A stretch of 64,000 nucleotides of DNA, from contig JANAVB010005597.1 in assembly GCA_029216955.1 (NCBI GenBank), positions 42,775,811-42,839,810 of the forward strand. The letters run 5' to 3'. This DNA comes from Iris pallida. Lineage: Eukaryota; Streptophyta; Magnoliopsida; Asparagales; Iridaceae. Below, one piece after another: positions 44,201 through 54,326 of the stretch. The translations under genes were made by a program, and so were the position numbers. The notes below the pieces were generated by a model that saw only the letters and a list, made by a program, of their open reading frames with translations, had not been told where the DNA came from and did no database searches. Numbering within the stretch: the stretch's first letter is position 1; each line of letters begins with the position of its first letter.

Positions 44201-45963
44201 CGACTCCGTCAAGTATGCGTAATTTTTTTTGTTTTTTTTTCAATTAATTGATAAGTTGGCGTGTCCTGAGGTATTTAGGAGTGTCATGGTCGTGTCCGCG
44301 TGGCGCGTTCCCGATTTTCGGAGTGCGGAGCCTGTGTATGAATGAATGCTTAACTGTCATTTCTCCCCTTTAGTTGGTTCTCCAAAGTCTTTCTAGATCT
44401 GCAGTAGAACAACATGATACAGACACAACGACACAAACAGGACGCCTGAATTTTGTGTCTCATAGTGTATTTTTGGTGTGCATGTGTCGTGTCCGACACG
44501 GCTCCGATTTCAGTTGAGTGGCTGTGCTTTCCAGCATCGCTGCCACCAATTGCAGTAGCCTTGTGGAGTATTATTCTCCTTTCTAAGCCTATACCAAATG
44601 ACTATTTCATTTCCTCGATAGTTCCTTTCGATGAGTCCGTTTGTGAATGTGTAATTCATAGCAATGTCTTTATTTTAAAAGGACAACTAAGCTTATAATG
44701 CATCAAACCGGTAAACTTCATAAGCATGGGCATTGCCATGTAACAATGCCATGTAACAAGTAACTAATGTTTGTTGCGGTCCTTTGTGTATCTAAAAATC
44801 GTGATCTATTCATTTGGTTACATCAATCCTCCTTACATGGTGGATATGTACTATGTTGTATAGACAAGAATACGACAGGACACATATGGACTATGGACAC
44901 TATAATAAGACAAGATACAGGAACAATGACACGAGCACAGCACCGACTAGTTGCATGACAAAGTGTCTTTTGGATTGTCCATGACACCATGTTGTGTCCA
45001 ATATGCATCTGACACGACAAGACATGGACGCAACACCGATATTTGGAGTGTCCGTGCTTTATGGACAGTGGACGAATCGTTTCTTGCTGAGTCATTGTAT
45101 CCTACTCGAAGTGGATGATAATCCATGGATGTGATAAAAGAGTGTAACTTTGTGAGCACCGTAGCAGTAGTAGGATTTGAAGTAATACAATTTATTAACA
45201 TTTTCAAACTATCTTGGTCGCTAAATAATTGTATAGTTGAAACATATGCAGCTCAGTGATGGTTATATCATTGATAAGTTGATCACCAAGCCCATAACCA
45301 TATGGATGAATTACATAAAACACTAAGTAACACCCAAAATTAATTATGGAGCACTAGTTTGACATGAGGCTCTACTTAAGAATAATATATTAACATGACA
45401 GCAAACCAGCAACTAATTTAACAGATACATTTTATTTCCTTTGCCCACTATGATGGAAACAGATGTGTGGGCGGATGCCAAAAAAGGGAATGGTCAACTT
45501 CATGAGGTGGAGCAAAGCCTAATACCACAATTAAATTAATAGTCAGAATTACTTAAAAGAAAATATAACTGAACTCTATTATAGTACTTCACATTCTTAG
45601 GTGAAGTCTGGAAGCTAACATAAATACTGAATGATGTTGTAGGTACCAGTCCTTTGTATCATACAGTTATATTTATTCTTGGCATCTCATCTACCAGCAG
45701 CACAAGAAAAAATGATAGATTGTGTCAGTGGATACAACTAGATTCAACATCTGAGTTACATTTTATTTTTAACTGATTTTTGGATTTCACTAGCACTTCT
45801 GCATGCAATAAGTTTTTCTGTGAATAAAAATGTGTAGTAGCTTGCTTTACTTGGCATGTATCTGTATATCTATGAACAATTGATGCCATTTTATTAGACA
45901 TGAATGACACATCTTCGACTCCTATAAAATACTTACAATCACAATCCCTCTTGTACCCAAAAT
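41291..45963. repeat. 4.7-kb inverted repeat with palindromic core
   Basis: The sequence from 41291 (ATTTTGGGTACAAGAGGG) recurs inverted ending at 45963. The arms are ~2.2 kb and pair along their length (for example 42783-43020 with 44440-44662). They differ by substitutions and small indels, such as ~50 bases present only near 45672-45720. The core (43190-44280) is two back-to-back copies of a ~540-bp palindrome with centres near 43528 and 44008. The left arm begins at the first base after the hAT-like terminus. No recognisable gene is inside; open frames in the arms are mirrored and unlike any family I know. Confidence 0.9.
43190..44280. repeat. doubled palindrome at the core of the inverted repeat
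   Basis: Unit order is A, A-inverted, A, A-inverted. Each A runs from CTCAGGACACGCCAACTTATC through a CTTCTAGAAATTAGCTGGAAG box and TCTGAACCCGACCCGACAAG to the centre GAACAAACGGTTTGTTC. The first A holds an extra ~75-base partial duplication (43433-43515). Confidence 0.9.
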
Positions 45964-48006
45964 AGCCATCGTGTTTATATACTGTGGTATTTGTATGCAA
46001 ATTTGAGGCAGCATAGCCCAAGAGTATGTACTTATGTTTTATACAAGAAAGAATGTAAGAAATGAAACAGTTTTGAAGTGTCTCAGTATCATGAACCAAG
46101 TTCGAAATGTCTGTGTGTACCATGGTAAAACTAAATCATCATTTCCATCCAAGCCTTATTCCACTAGGATGGTTTGGCTATGTAGCATGATAAATTTTCT
46201 GAAATGAATCCAAAAGCGTAAAAGTAAAGTAGTAAAGTTCTTCATAAATGAAAAAATGTACAAACTAGTTCTGCTAATCATCGTGCCCTTGCCTCACAAC
46301 TTGTAGAACTTGTTTACAAGTCATGTTTTTTGTTGATTATTGTGACATCTAGCAAATGTCCGATGACTACTAGCTTGCTCTTTATCATGTAAAACTTGAG
46401 TATGAATCGTGGTTTTTGTAGATCATCTCGAAAATCTGCTAGCTATCCGATCACTTCTCGTTCCTGGCGATCTTTCTGTTGCAAGGGTGACATTAAACCT
46501 AAGGTAACTATCTATTCATACTTTGGAAGATGCAATAAAGAAAAAAATGAAGCCGAGGAACATGAGGAGAGAATTACTAGGAAGTTGTGTTGTCATATAT
46601 TATAAAGCTGGAACCTAAATTGGAACACTTTAAACTCCATAGCTATATCTTATCATATATAACAAAAGTAAATAATATAAATACAGAATGCCAATCCATT
46701 TCCAATATGCATCTCAGTGAAATCACCTAGCATGGAGCCTAGAATTGATTCTTAACAGTTTCCATGCAGCCATCGATTATCCTGCAATGCAGTATCTGTA
46801 GAAAAGCGTCCCTGGGCACCATGAGAAATTTTTGGGTGACAATGACTCACAGCTCTCCAGCAATTCTTTTGTGATGTAGCCTTCTGTAATGACTAATGAG
46901 TACTGCACTTAACCTGCTGTTTGTATATTAAGCAAAGTATCGGTCCAAACCAATATTTAAACTGTCAAACTAGCGAAACCAACCGATTCAAAACCAGCCA
47001 AAACTGCCAAAACCAATATCCATAGGAGGGTCTGAAACATGCACAGGATCTGAATTTTTGAACCTTTCTATTGAGTAGTCCATGTGGCCTTGAAGTGTAG
47101 TGTCTACGCTGCAAGCTTAGTTGGCCTCTTGAACAATTAAAGCAAATTCAATGGCTACTGGAGACTGGTCCAGAGGCATATTGCTCCCAAAATCCATTAG
47201 CATAAGACTTGTTTTAATTGCCTCCATTATATTAAAATTCAGCATCTTCTCCATTTTATGAGTAAAGTCTTTGCTAAGGGGGGCAGACAGACATCTTTGC
47301 TACAATGAATTAATATATGTTCTAATTGATATTAGTACATATGGGAACGTTGTCCTTCTCTTCTGCTTTTTGGTGTCAAAGTTTAATGAAAATTAGCAAA
47401 TTTCTATTATTAAGGAGTGTATTTCTTTTTGCTTCTGTTTCTTTCTTGGTGTCTCATATATGAATGGAATTACTACCTGAAATATTGTTCTTATCTAGAG
47501 TCTATCCTAGTATGCCAACTTTGTGGTGGTTTTTAGGTTGTGTAAGATAACCGGCATGATCATAAGCTATGGCCGTGTCAGGTCCATCTCTTGTGCCTGA
47601 CCTTGTTTCGGAAGTTAAACTAATCAAGGACCTTATGTAGGTTAGGTTTTAGAAACTGGGTAAATCCTCCTGCATAGCCTTTATAATTTAGTTTACTTCT
47701 CATAGGCTGGCTGATCCCTTTTGATTAGGGAACACAAGGATGATAATCTTTATGGTAATAATTTGTATATAATAGATCTTACTATTGATTTTCGTAAAGT
47801 CCAAGTAAACAATTTTCAGAAGCAATGCGTTATATAGGACTTGTAAAACTGAATATAAGCGTGAGGGGGAGTATCATTTCACATATCACTTAGATTCTTG
47901 CGTTATCATACTTGTAATATGTCAATGCGGAACTCTTCATAGTTCAGGATTCTAACACATTTTTCTCCCATGTATGAACTTCATTCAGGTTTTTGATAGT
48001 GTGAAG
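45964..48006. other. intergenic stretch upstream of bL27m
   Basis: About 2 kb of AT-rich sequence. A minus-strand frame of 132 codons (45725-46123) crosses the inverted-repeat edge and is not recognised. A 5S-rRNA-like patch lies at 47551-47675. A likely 3' splice site at 47988-47990 just upstream of the bL27m start suggests a 5' UTR intron. I see nothing else. Confidence 0.5.
47551..47675 (+). other. degenerate 5S-rRNA-like patch
   Basis: GGCATGATCATA, later CGGAAGTTAAAC, and then ACTGGGTAAATCCTCCTG appear in the same order as conserved blocks of plant 5S rRNA, with insertions between them. It could be a remnant of a 5S-derived SINE or of a Cassandra-type LTR, which carries 5S sequence. The match is partial and was made from memory. 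Confidence 0.3.
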
Positions 48007-48658
48007 ATGATGAATCTCTCAGCAATATGCAGACGGGTGAGTCTCAGGGAGACGGTTTCAAATGTTCCAGTGTACACTAGTGCCATTGGTAATTTTCCAT
48101 TACTTCGTGATAGAGTCCTATTGCTCAGAATGTCTACTTTACATGGTACGGTTGGGTTGATTGAAGCACACTGTCTCCAGAAGCATCTGGAGGATTGAGT
48201 TTGCTGTTCAGGCGATGGGCCACCAAGAAGACTGCAGGATCCACAAAAAATGGGCGTGACTCAAACCCAAAGTTTCTCGGTGTAAAGAAATTCGGAGGGG
48301 AGGTATGTTCTTTTTGGATACCTTGAGCTGCTTTCTGCATTGGTAATTGCTTTGTCAATGTTCTTTCACATTTTCTGTTTTCTCTGATTACTTGATTAGC
48401 TGTAACATTAAATTGCAGAGAGTGATACCTGGGAATATCATTGTTCGACAACGGGGCACTCGCTTTCATCCTGGCGACTACGTTGGTATAGGAAAGGATC
48501 ACACTCTGTTTGCCCTGAAAGAAGGGCAAGTGCGGTTTGAACGCCACAAGTTGAGTGGCCGCAAATGGGTTCATGTTGACCCCAAGGAAGGCCATGTTCT
48601 TCATCCCGTCTATACTGCTGCTCGCGCTGAGGCTGCTGATGAAAGCCAGTTGTGCTAG
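48007..48658 (+). CDS. MRPL27: mitochondrial large ribosomal subunit protein bL27m
   Basis: Nuclear gene of three exons, 48007-48088, 48181-48302 and 48419-48658, with GT/AG borders and matching phases; product 147 residues. The N-terminus ([20 protein letters not shown]) is Arg- and Ser-rich and fits a mitochondrial presequence. The bL27 core starts at [18 protein letters not shown], where the protein reaches toward the peptidyl-transferase centre, and continues [45 protein letters not shown] and [24 protein letters not shown] is the family signature. The start was chosen at the ATG pair 48007/48010 behind a likely 3' splice site, so a 5' UTR exon probably lies upstream. AATAAA at 48701-48706 is a plausible poly(A) signal. 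Confidence 0.93.
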
Positions 48659-48700
48659 GTAGGAAAGATGTCCAGGGATTGAGAGAATTATGGCTTTTAA

Positions 48701-48706
48701 AATAAA
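48701..48706 (+). terminator. bL27m polyadenylation signal (AATAAA)
   Basis: AATAAA 43 bases after the stop codon, in noncoding sequence. Confidence 0.45.
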
Positions 48707-49185
48707 TAGAGGGGGGATAATTCACTATTGAGAACTTAACAAAACATTTTCGTGATGCTACTGTTTGAATGTTATAACTGTATACTTTTACTCTATGCTG
48801 CTTCAGTTTGGAAGTTAAAAGTTTTGGAACTTTTGTTTTGGTGTGATTTATGATGCTTAGAACTAATTGTCACGTTGGTCGCTCACTGATCTGAGTAATA
48901 TATCAAGAATATATCTGTGTAATCTTCGTTGGGACTTTGCATTAATAAACTGGTAGATTGAAAGACGGAATATCCAATAATGTGAATATTTTAGTAGTTT
49001 TCTTGGCTTTGCATAAATCTTTGTAATTTTGAATGATGACAATCAGAAGTGTAGAATATCTCAAAATGGAGAAGAAATTTCTGTTAACGCGGCTTCAAAC
49101 TATTGGAGACTGTTAAATTAGTAGTTCGAAATGGGTACTTCGATTGGGCTTTTGGGCTGCGACTGTGAAGGAATGTATATGGGAC

Positions 49186-49272
49186 TGATGTAGCATTGTA
49201 TTATTGGATGTCAATTATTACCTTCATTTGAAAGCTTCCTTTGATATCCAATAATACAATATCACATCAGTG
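49186..49272. repeat. short foldback between bL27m and the MULE
   Basis: CTGATGTAGCATTGTATTAT...GGATGTCA is repeated inverted as TGATATCC...ATACAATATCACATCAG, ~30-base arms around a ~30-base loop. Probably a tiny MITE; no target duplication was assigned. Confidence 0.65.
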
Positions 49273-49489
49273 TAGCAGTGTGTCATGTGGCCATGAAGTG
49301 TGTCCCTGTAGCATTGCCAGGGAACATCATGGTTCAAGAATTGCCAGGGGTAGAACTCAGAATGGTATACATACTTTTTGGTTTTTTCTAAGGGCACCAC
49401 CCTTTTTGCTAGGGGCTAGCCCAAAATAGTTCAAGAATATTACAAGTTTGCCATCAAAAAATTTTGCTAGGGACTAGCCCAAGCACACC

Positions 49490-49497
49490 TATAAATA
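49490..49497 (+). promoter_or_regulatory. TATA box of the MULE transposase gene
   Basis: TATAAATA about 110 bases inside the left terminus, followed by a CT-rich leader and the transposase ATG at 49769. The promoter therefore lies within the element end, as usual for MULEs. Confidence 0.55.
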
Positions 49498-49768
49498 CCA
49501 ATTTTTCTTTTTATTTTCTCTCTCCTTCTTCTCTTTTCTTTTCTCCCTCAACTATTTTCTTCTCTCCTTCTCTTAGGTCAAAGAATTAAAACCCTAATTC
49601 TTTTCTTTTCTTCCTACATTTTTGGCAAATTGTTCTCTCCCTCAACTCTAGGTCATTGACTTCTCCAATTTTTTGGTAAGTCAACGAACTAAAATATGTT
49701 TCATGTTTTAAACAAGAATTTCACATATAAAAGTTGAATTATGTGTTAAATATAGAAAAATATTGAAC

Positions 49769-52700
49769 ATGGATCAACCGGGATCATCAAACGTTCCCGC
49801 CACGTCCGAAGAACACGTTCCCGCAACGTCCGAAGACAACTTTGATGCATCGGAAGCTCTCTTGGTAACTACATTTGAACTTGTCATCAGATTTAAAATC
49901 GTGCTGTGACACAGAGGACTGCCAACACTCTGGCAGTCCAGATCATAGACTAGGACTGCCAGAGTGGTGGCAGTCCTTCACAGAAGAAGGACTGCCAGGA
50001 CCTACAAGGACTGGCAGTCCTACAAATATGTAGGACTGCCAGGGTCCTGGCAGTCCTTCTTCTGTGAAGGACTGCCACCACTCTGGCAGTCCTAGTATAT
50101 GATACCTGAATGCAGAGTTTTAGTCAGTAAAGGTGTTTGTAATTTATGAACACCAATTGCTGTACAAAAGACGGTCTTGCTATTAACACAATTTGCTATT
50201 TATGGACACCAATCTTATGCACGGGCATAATCTATGAAACCTATTTGCTTTAGGATGTTGTCTAATTGTACTAACCTTTAAGTTTTATTGTAGGACTTGA
50301 GATCTTCCGATTTTGCGGTACCGGCTCCAATTGCAGTCAATGTAGCCCATTTATTTTGGACCGATCTATGTTTTGAATCAAGCGAGGGTGCGGTACATTG
50401 GTGTCGAAAAGTCGGACGGGAAAACAACATTGTTCTAGTGATATCCAGATCGGCCCGAAATCGACCGGGACGACAAACTGTGGTGGTGGGCTGTGAAAGA
50501 GGTGGTGTGTTCAGAACGCACAAGAAAAACACAGTTATCCAAAGTAAAGTTCCAAGAAGAAATGTTGGAACGAGGAAATGTGGTTGTCCATTCACGATAC
50601 ATATTAGAAACGAAGAAGAAGGAAAATGGACAGTAGAAGTGAAGAATGGAACCCACAACCATGAGATTGCCGAGACACTATTGGGTCATCCGTATGTCGG
50701 ACGGTTGAACAATACGGAGAAGAAGATAGTCGAAGACTTGTCCACCTCCGGAGTTGCACCGAGACAAATATATTCCGTCATACGACATGAAGATGAGAAA
50801 AACATGTCTACAATGAAGTCAATATACAACGCCCTAGCTTCTTCAAACGCTGTCCGGATGAAATCAAGAATGGCGATGCAAGAAGTGCTCAAGTTGCTTG
50901 CCGATAATCATTATGTTGAGTTCCATAGAAGACATCCCCAGAGTAATGAAGTATTATCAATCTTTTGGGCTCATCCTGATTGCACAAATTTGGCCAGGTC
51001 TTTTGCCGACGTGTTAGTCCTTGATTGCACGTACAAGACAAATAAGTTCAAGATGCCTCTCTTTCATGTTGTCGGGTTCACCTCTACTTGAAAAACATTT
51101 CCAGTGGCATTTTGCTTCATGAAGAGTGAGAAACTTGAAGACTACACATGGGCGTTGGAGAAACTGAAAACACTTTACACTGGTCATACAGAGCCGTCAG
51201 TATTTGTTACCGACAGAGAGTATGCCCTAATTAATGCTATTCGTATTATTTTTCCTCAAGCGGATACATTGCTATGCACTTGGCATGTCAATCGTAATAT
51301 TCAAGCCCAATGTAAGTTGAAGTTTCGAAATAAGGATGGTAAAATCGACTTGCAAATTTTTGACGAATTCTACAATGATTGGAATTGTGTGTGGCGAACA
51401 TCTATGATTGCCAGTTACGACGCCGTATAGTACTTGTTCAAGCAAAAGTGGGAGGCGAGGGAGCCGGCATGCATTTCTTACATCAAAGATACATGGCTTG
51501 AACCGCACAAAGAATAATTCGTCTTAGCATGGTCGAATGTGGTGAAGCATTACGGCACGACAACTACCAACCGTGTCGAAGGAGCACACTCTTTATTGAA
51601 GAGGCACCTAAAATCATCTCTTGGCAACTTCGTCTCTGTTTGGCAAGCTATACATTTATCAGTAGACCGGACGGTGAATGAAATTAAGGCATCATTTGAG
51701 ATGAGTTTGAATATAGTCAAGCATGAGCATAGAAAGGAAGTACTCTTAGATGCTTTAATGCACGTGGTATCTCACAAGGCGTTGGCCTTAATAGCTGATG
51801 AGATTGAAAGGTCAAAGTTTGTCGGGCTTGATCCCGAGGTTTGCGGGTGTGTATATCGACATACACTGGGCCTCCCTTGTGCACATCAGATTAATGAATA
51901 TCGCCGTGAATCCATTCCTATTCCAGTAGATGCTGTCGATCAACGTTGGAGGCAGTTGTCTATGATGCCCCTGGTGAAGACGAACGATGATTTCTTCTCT
52001 TTGACACAAGTGAAACTTCTCCACGCAAGGTGGTGTACCTCAGTAGGAGTGGAACGGATGTCCATTGAGCTTAAAATCCAAGAAATTGCATGTCCGGTGA
52101 CTACTAGAATGCATGAGCCGTCCGTTGTTTCCAATCCTAAAGGCAGACCTCAAACAAGATTGACTAGTTCACAGAAGAGAAGGCTGGAGTCGACTAAGAG
52201 AGATCTATCATCCTTTGAGCATGTTGAACGAAGCTTACAGCAACCTTCGCCTGCACGGAAGGGCAAGCTTGTCGTTCGCCGAAAAATGGAGAAAATGGAC
52301 CTCCCAAGAAAAGATACAGTTGCAAGCCAAACAACGAGTTTGTATATTGACAAATTTCAACCTGCGCTTCGAAGTTACATTTGATCTATTGTCGATGTCC
52401 CCGGTGATGGCCATTGCGGATTTCATGCCCTTGCAAGGCATCTTGGTTATGATGACAAAGACGGATGGAGACGGATGAGGCAGGAGCTGTACGAGGAGTT
52501 AGAGACTCGTCTTCCATTTTACCCCCGCATCCTAAGCGAAGAAACGGTTGCAAGTTTGTTGTTAAGTATCCCTTGTACCGACAGTGTTACCGGGACAGAC
52601 CACTACATGTCAGTCCCGTCTGCCGGCTATTTATTTGCTAATAGGTACATGATACCTGTTGTACTTATCTCACCGGATATTAACAATACATTCTTTCCGA

Positions 52701-52963
52701 TGTGTGCTCCTCCGACGGACCACGGAGTGTCTAACCTATGTACTATAGGTCTGATCGGAGATCACTTCGTTATACTAAAGATGATCGCTCATTCTCCGAT
52801 TCCTCCACCTTCAACAGTTTGGTACAAAAGAGCACCAGTCGAAGCCATCGCTTGGACCACACCTTTCGTTGACCAGATCAACCATTGTAAGAAGTTGTTG
52901 AAGATTGAGGAGCCAAGAGACTTACCTGCTGACCACTACGACGTCGAAATCGACAAAGTATAG
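49769..52963 (+). pseudogene. MULE transposase (FAR1-type) fused to an OTU cysteine-protease domain
   Basis: Two exons: 49769-49864 (MDQPGSSNVPATSEE...) and 50294-52963, joined in phase. Codon order gives an N-terminal FAR1/WRKY-like zinc domain (GTRKCGCPF...THNHE, residues ~60-150), then the MULE DDE core: Asp in VLDCTYK (~275), Asp in FVTDREYA, Glu in VEGAHSLLKRH (~461). A SWIM zinc finger follows (CGCVYRHTLGLPCAHQI, ~550), then an OTU domain with the DGHCGFHAL catalytic Cys box (~735) and a His in GDHFVILKM. The frame is never shifted but holds four stops: TGA 51089, TAG 51428, TAA 51515, TGA 52382. MULE transposase cuts and moves the element; OTU domains usually cleave ubiquitin. As it stands the product would end at the first stop, so I call it a pseudogene. 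Confidence 0.88.
49907..50095. repeat. AGGACTGCC hairpin array in the transposase intron
   Basis: Several AGGACTGCCA-loop-TGGCAGTCCT hairpins arranged as a larger palindrome centred near 50030. Outer segments such as TTCACAGAAGAAGGACTG and CAGTCCTTCTTCTGTGAA mirror each other. It lies wholly inside the single intron (49865-50293). Confidence 0.95.
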
Positions 52964-54326
52964 ATATATTTACAGTCTGACATTTTGTATATGGAGGACC
53001 ACTTTTGTATACAGTGAAATATGAAGTCCAGTAATATATATAGAGTAAATTTTGAGTTATATGTGTTTGATTTTGCCTACCTGTGTTATATGTGCCAACC
53101 TGTGTTATATGTGCCTACCTGTGTACTATATGTGCCTATCTGTGTTATATGTGTTTACCTGTGCCTACCTGTGTTATATGTACCTACATGTGTCTTATCT
53201 GTGTTATATGAGTGTTCACTGTCACATCGTTTCAGTTTGAGAAACTGTCACAGAGTATCAGTATCAGGACTGCCACACCCATGGCAGTCCTACACTGAAG
53301 TAGGACTGCCAGGGTGCTGGCAGTCCTACCTAAAACTTGCTGTAACATCAAGTTTTAGTTAGGACTGCCAGCACCCTGGCAGTCCTACTTCAGTGTAGGA
53401 CTGTCATGGGTGTGGCAGTCCTAACTATGAATCTCTGTGATGAATTTATGTGTGAATCAACATCACACAGAGATTCATAGTTAGGACTGCCACACCCATG
53501 GCAGTCCTACTTCAGTGTAGGACTGCCATGGGTGTGGCAGTCCTAACTATGAATCTTTGTGTGATGATTTGATTGTGTGAATCAAATTCACACAGAGATT
53601 CATAGTTAGGACTGCCACACCCATGGCAGTCCTACACTGAAGGAGGACTGCCAGGGTCCTGGCAGTCCTAAGTAAAACTTGATGTTACAGCAAGTTTTAC
53701 TTAGGACTGCCAGGACCCTGGCAGTTCTACTTCAGTGTAGGACTGCCATGGGTGTGGCAGTCCTAACTATGAATCTCTGTGTGAATTTTTGATTGTGTGA
53801 ATCATCACAACAGAGTTAAGAAGTTAGGACTGCCACACCCATGGCAGTCCTACACTGAAGTAGGACTGCCAGGGTCCTGGCAGTCCTAAGTAAAACTTGC
53901 TGTTACAGCAAGTTTTACTTAGGACTGCCAGGACCCTGGCAGTCCTACTTCAGTGTAGGACTGCCATGGGTGCGGCAGTCCTAACTTCTTAACTCTGTTG
54001 TGATGATTTGATTGTGTGAATCAAAGTGCCACAGAGTTAAGATTCATCACAAAAAAACAATTTATCACAAGTCCTGATACAGATACTCTGTACATTAAGA
54101 TTCATCACAAAAACTTTTCACAACTTAAGATTCATTACAAAAACTCAATAATCCAACTACAATAAAATTATCACAACTACAATAATTCATCACAACTACT
54201 TAGTCCCGAACATTCCACATCCAAATTAAGTTTCAAACAAGCAAAATATCCACAATAATCCATCAAATGTACGTAACTATTCCACATCCAACTTAAGTTT
54301 GAAACATGAAAAATATCGATATCCAT
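52964..54326. repeat. convergent intergenic region of the MULE: minisatellite and large palindromes
   Basis: Between the 3' ends of the two MULE genes. 53060-53215 is a ~20-base minisatellite (TGTGTTATATGTGCCTACC). 53266-53983 holds four palindromic blocks (53266-53432, 53484-53550, 53607-53765, 53826-53983). Three are ~160-170 bases and are built of two to four AGGACTGCC hairpins around a TAAAACTTGCTGT...AGTTTTA centre. They are joined by linkers that are themselves palindromic (ATGAATCTCTGTG...CACAGAGATTCAT). 54020-54326 is AT-rich with short repeats of TTCATCACAA. Confidence 0.92.
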
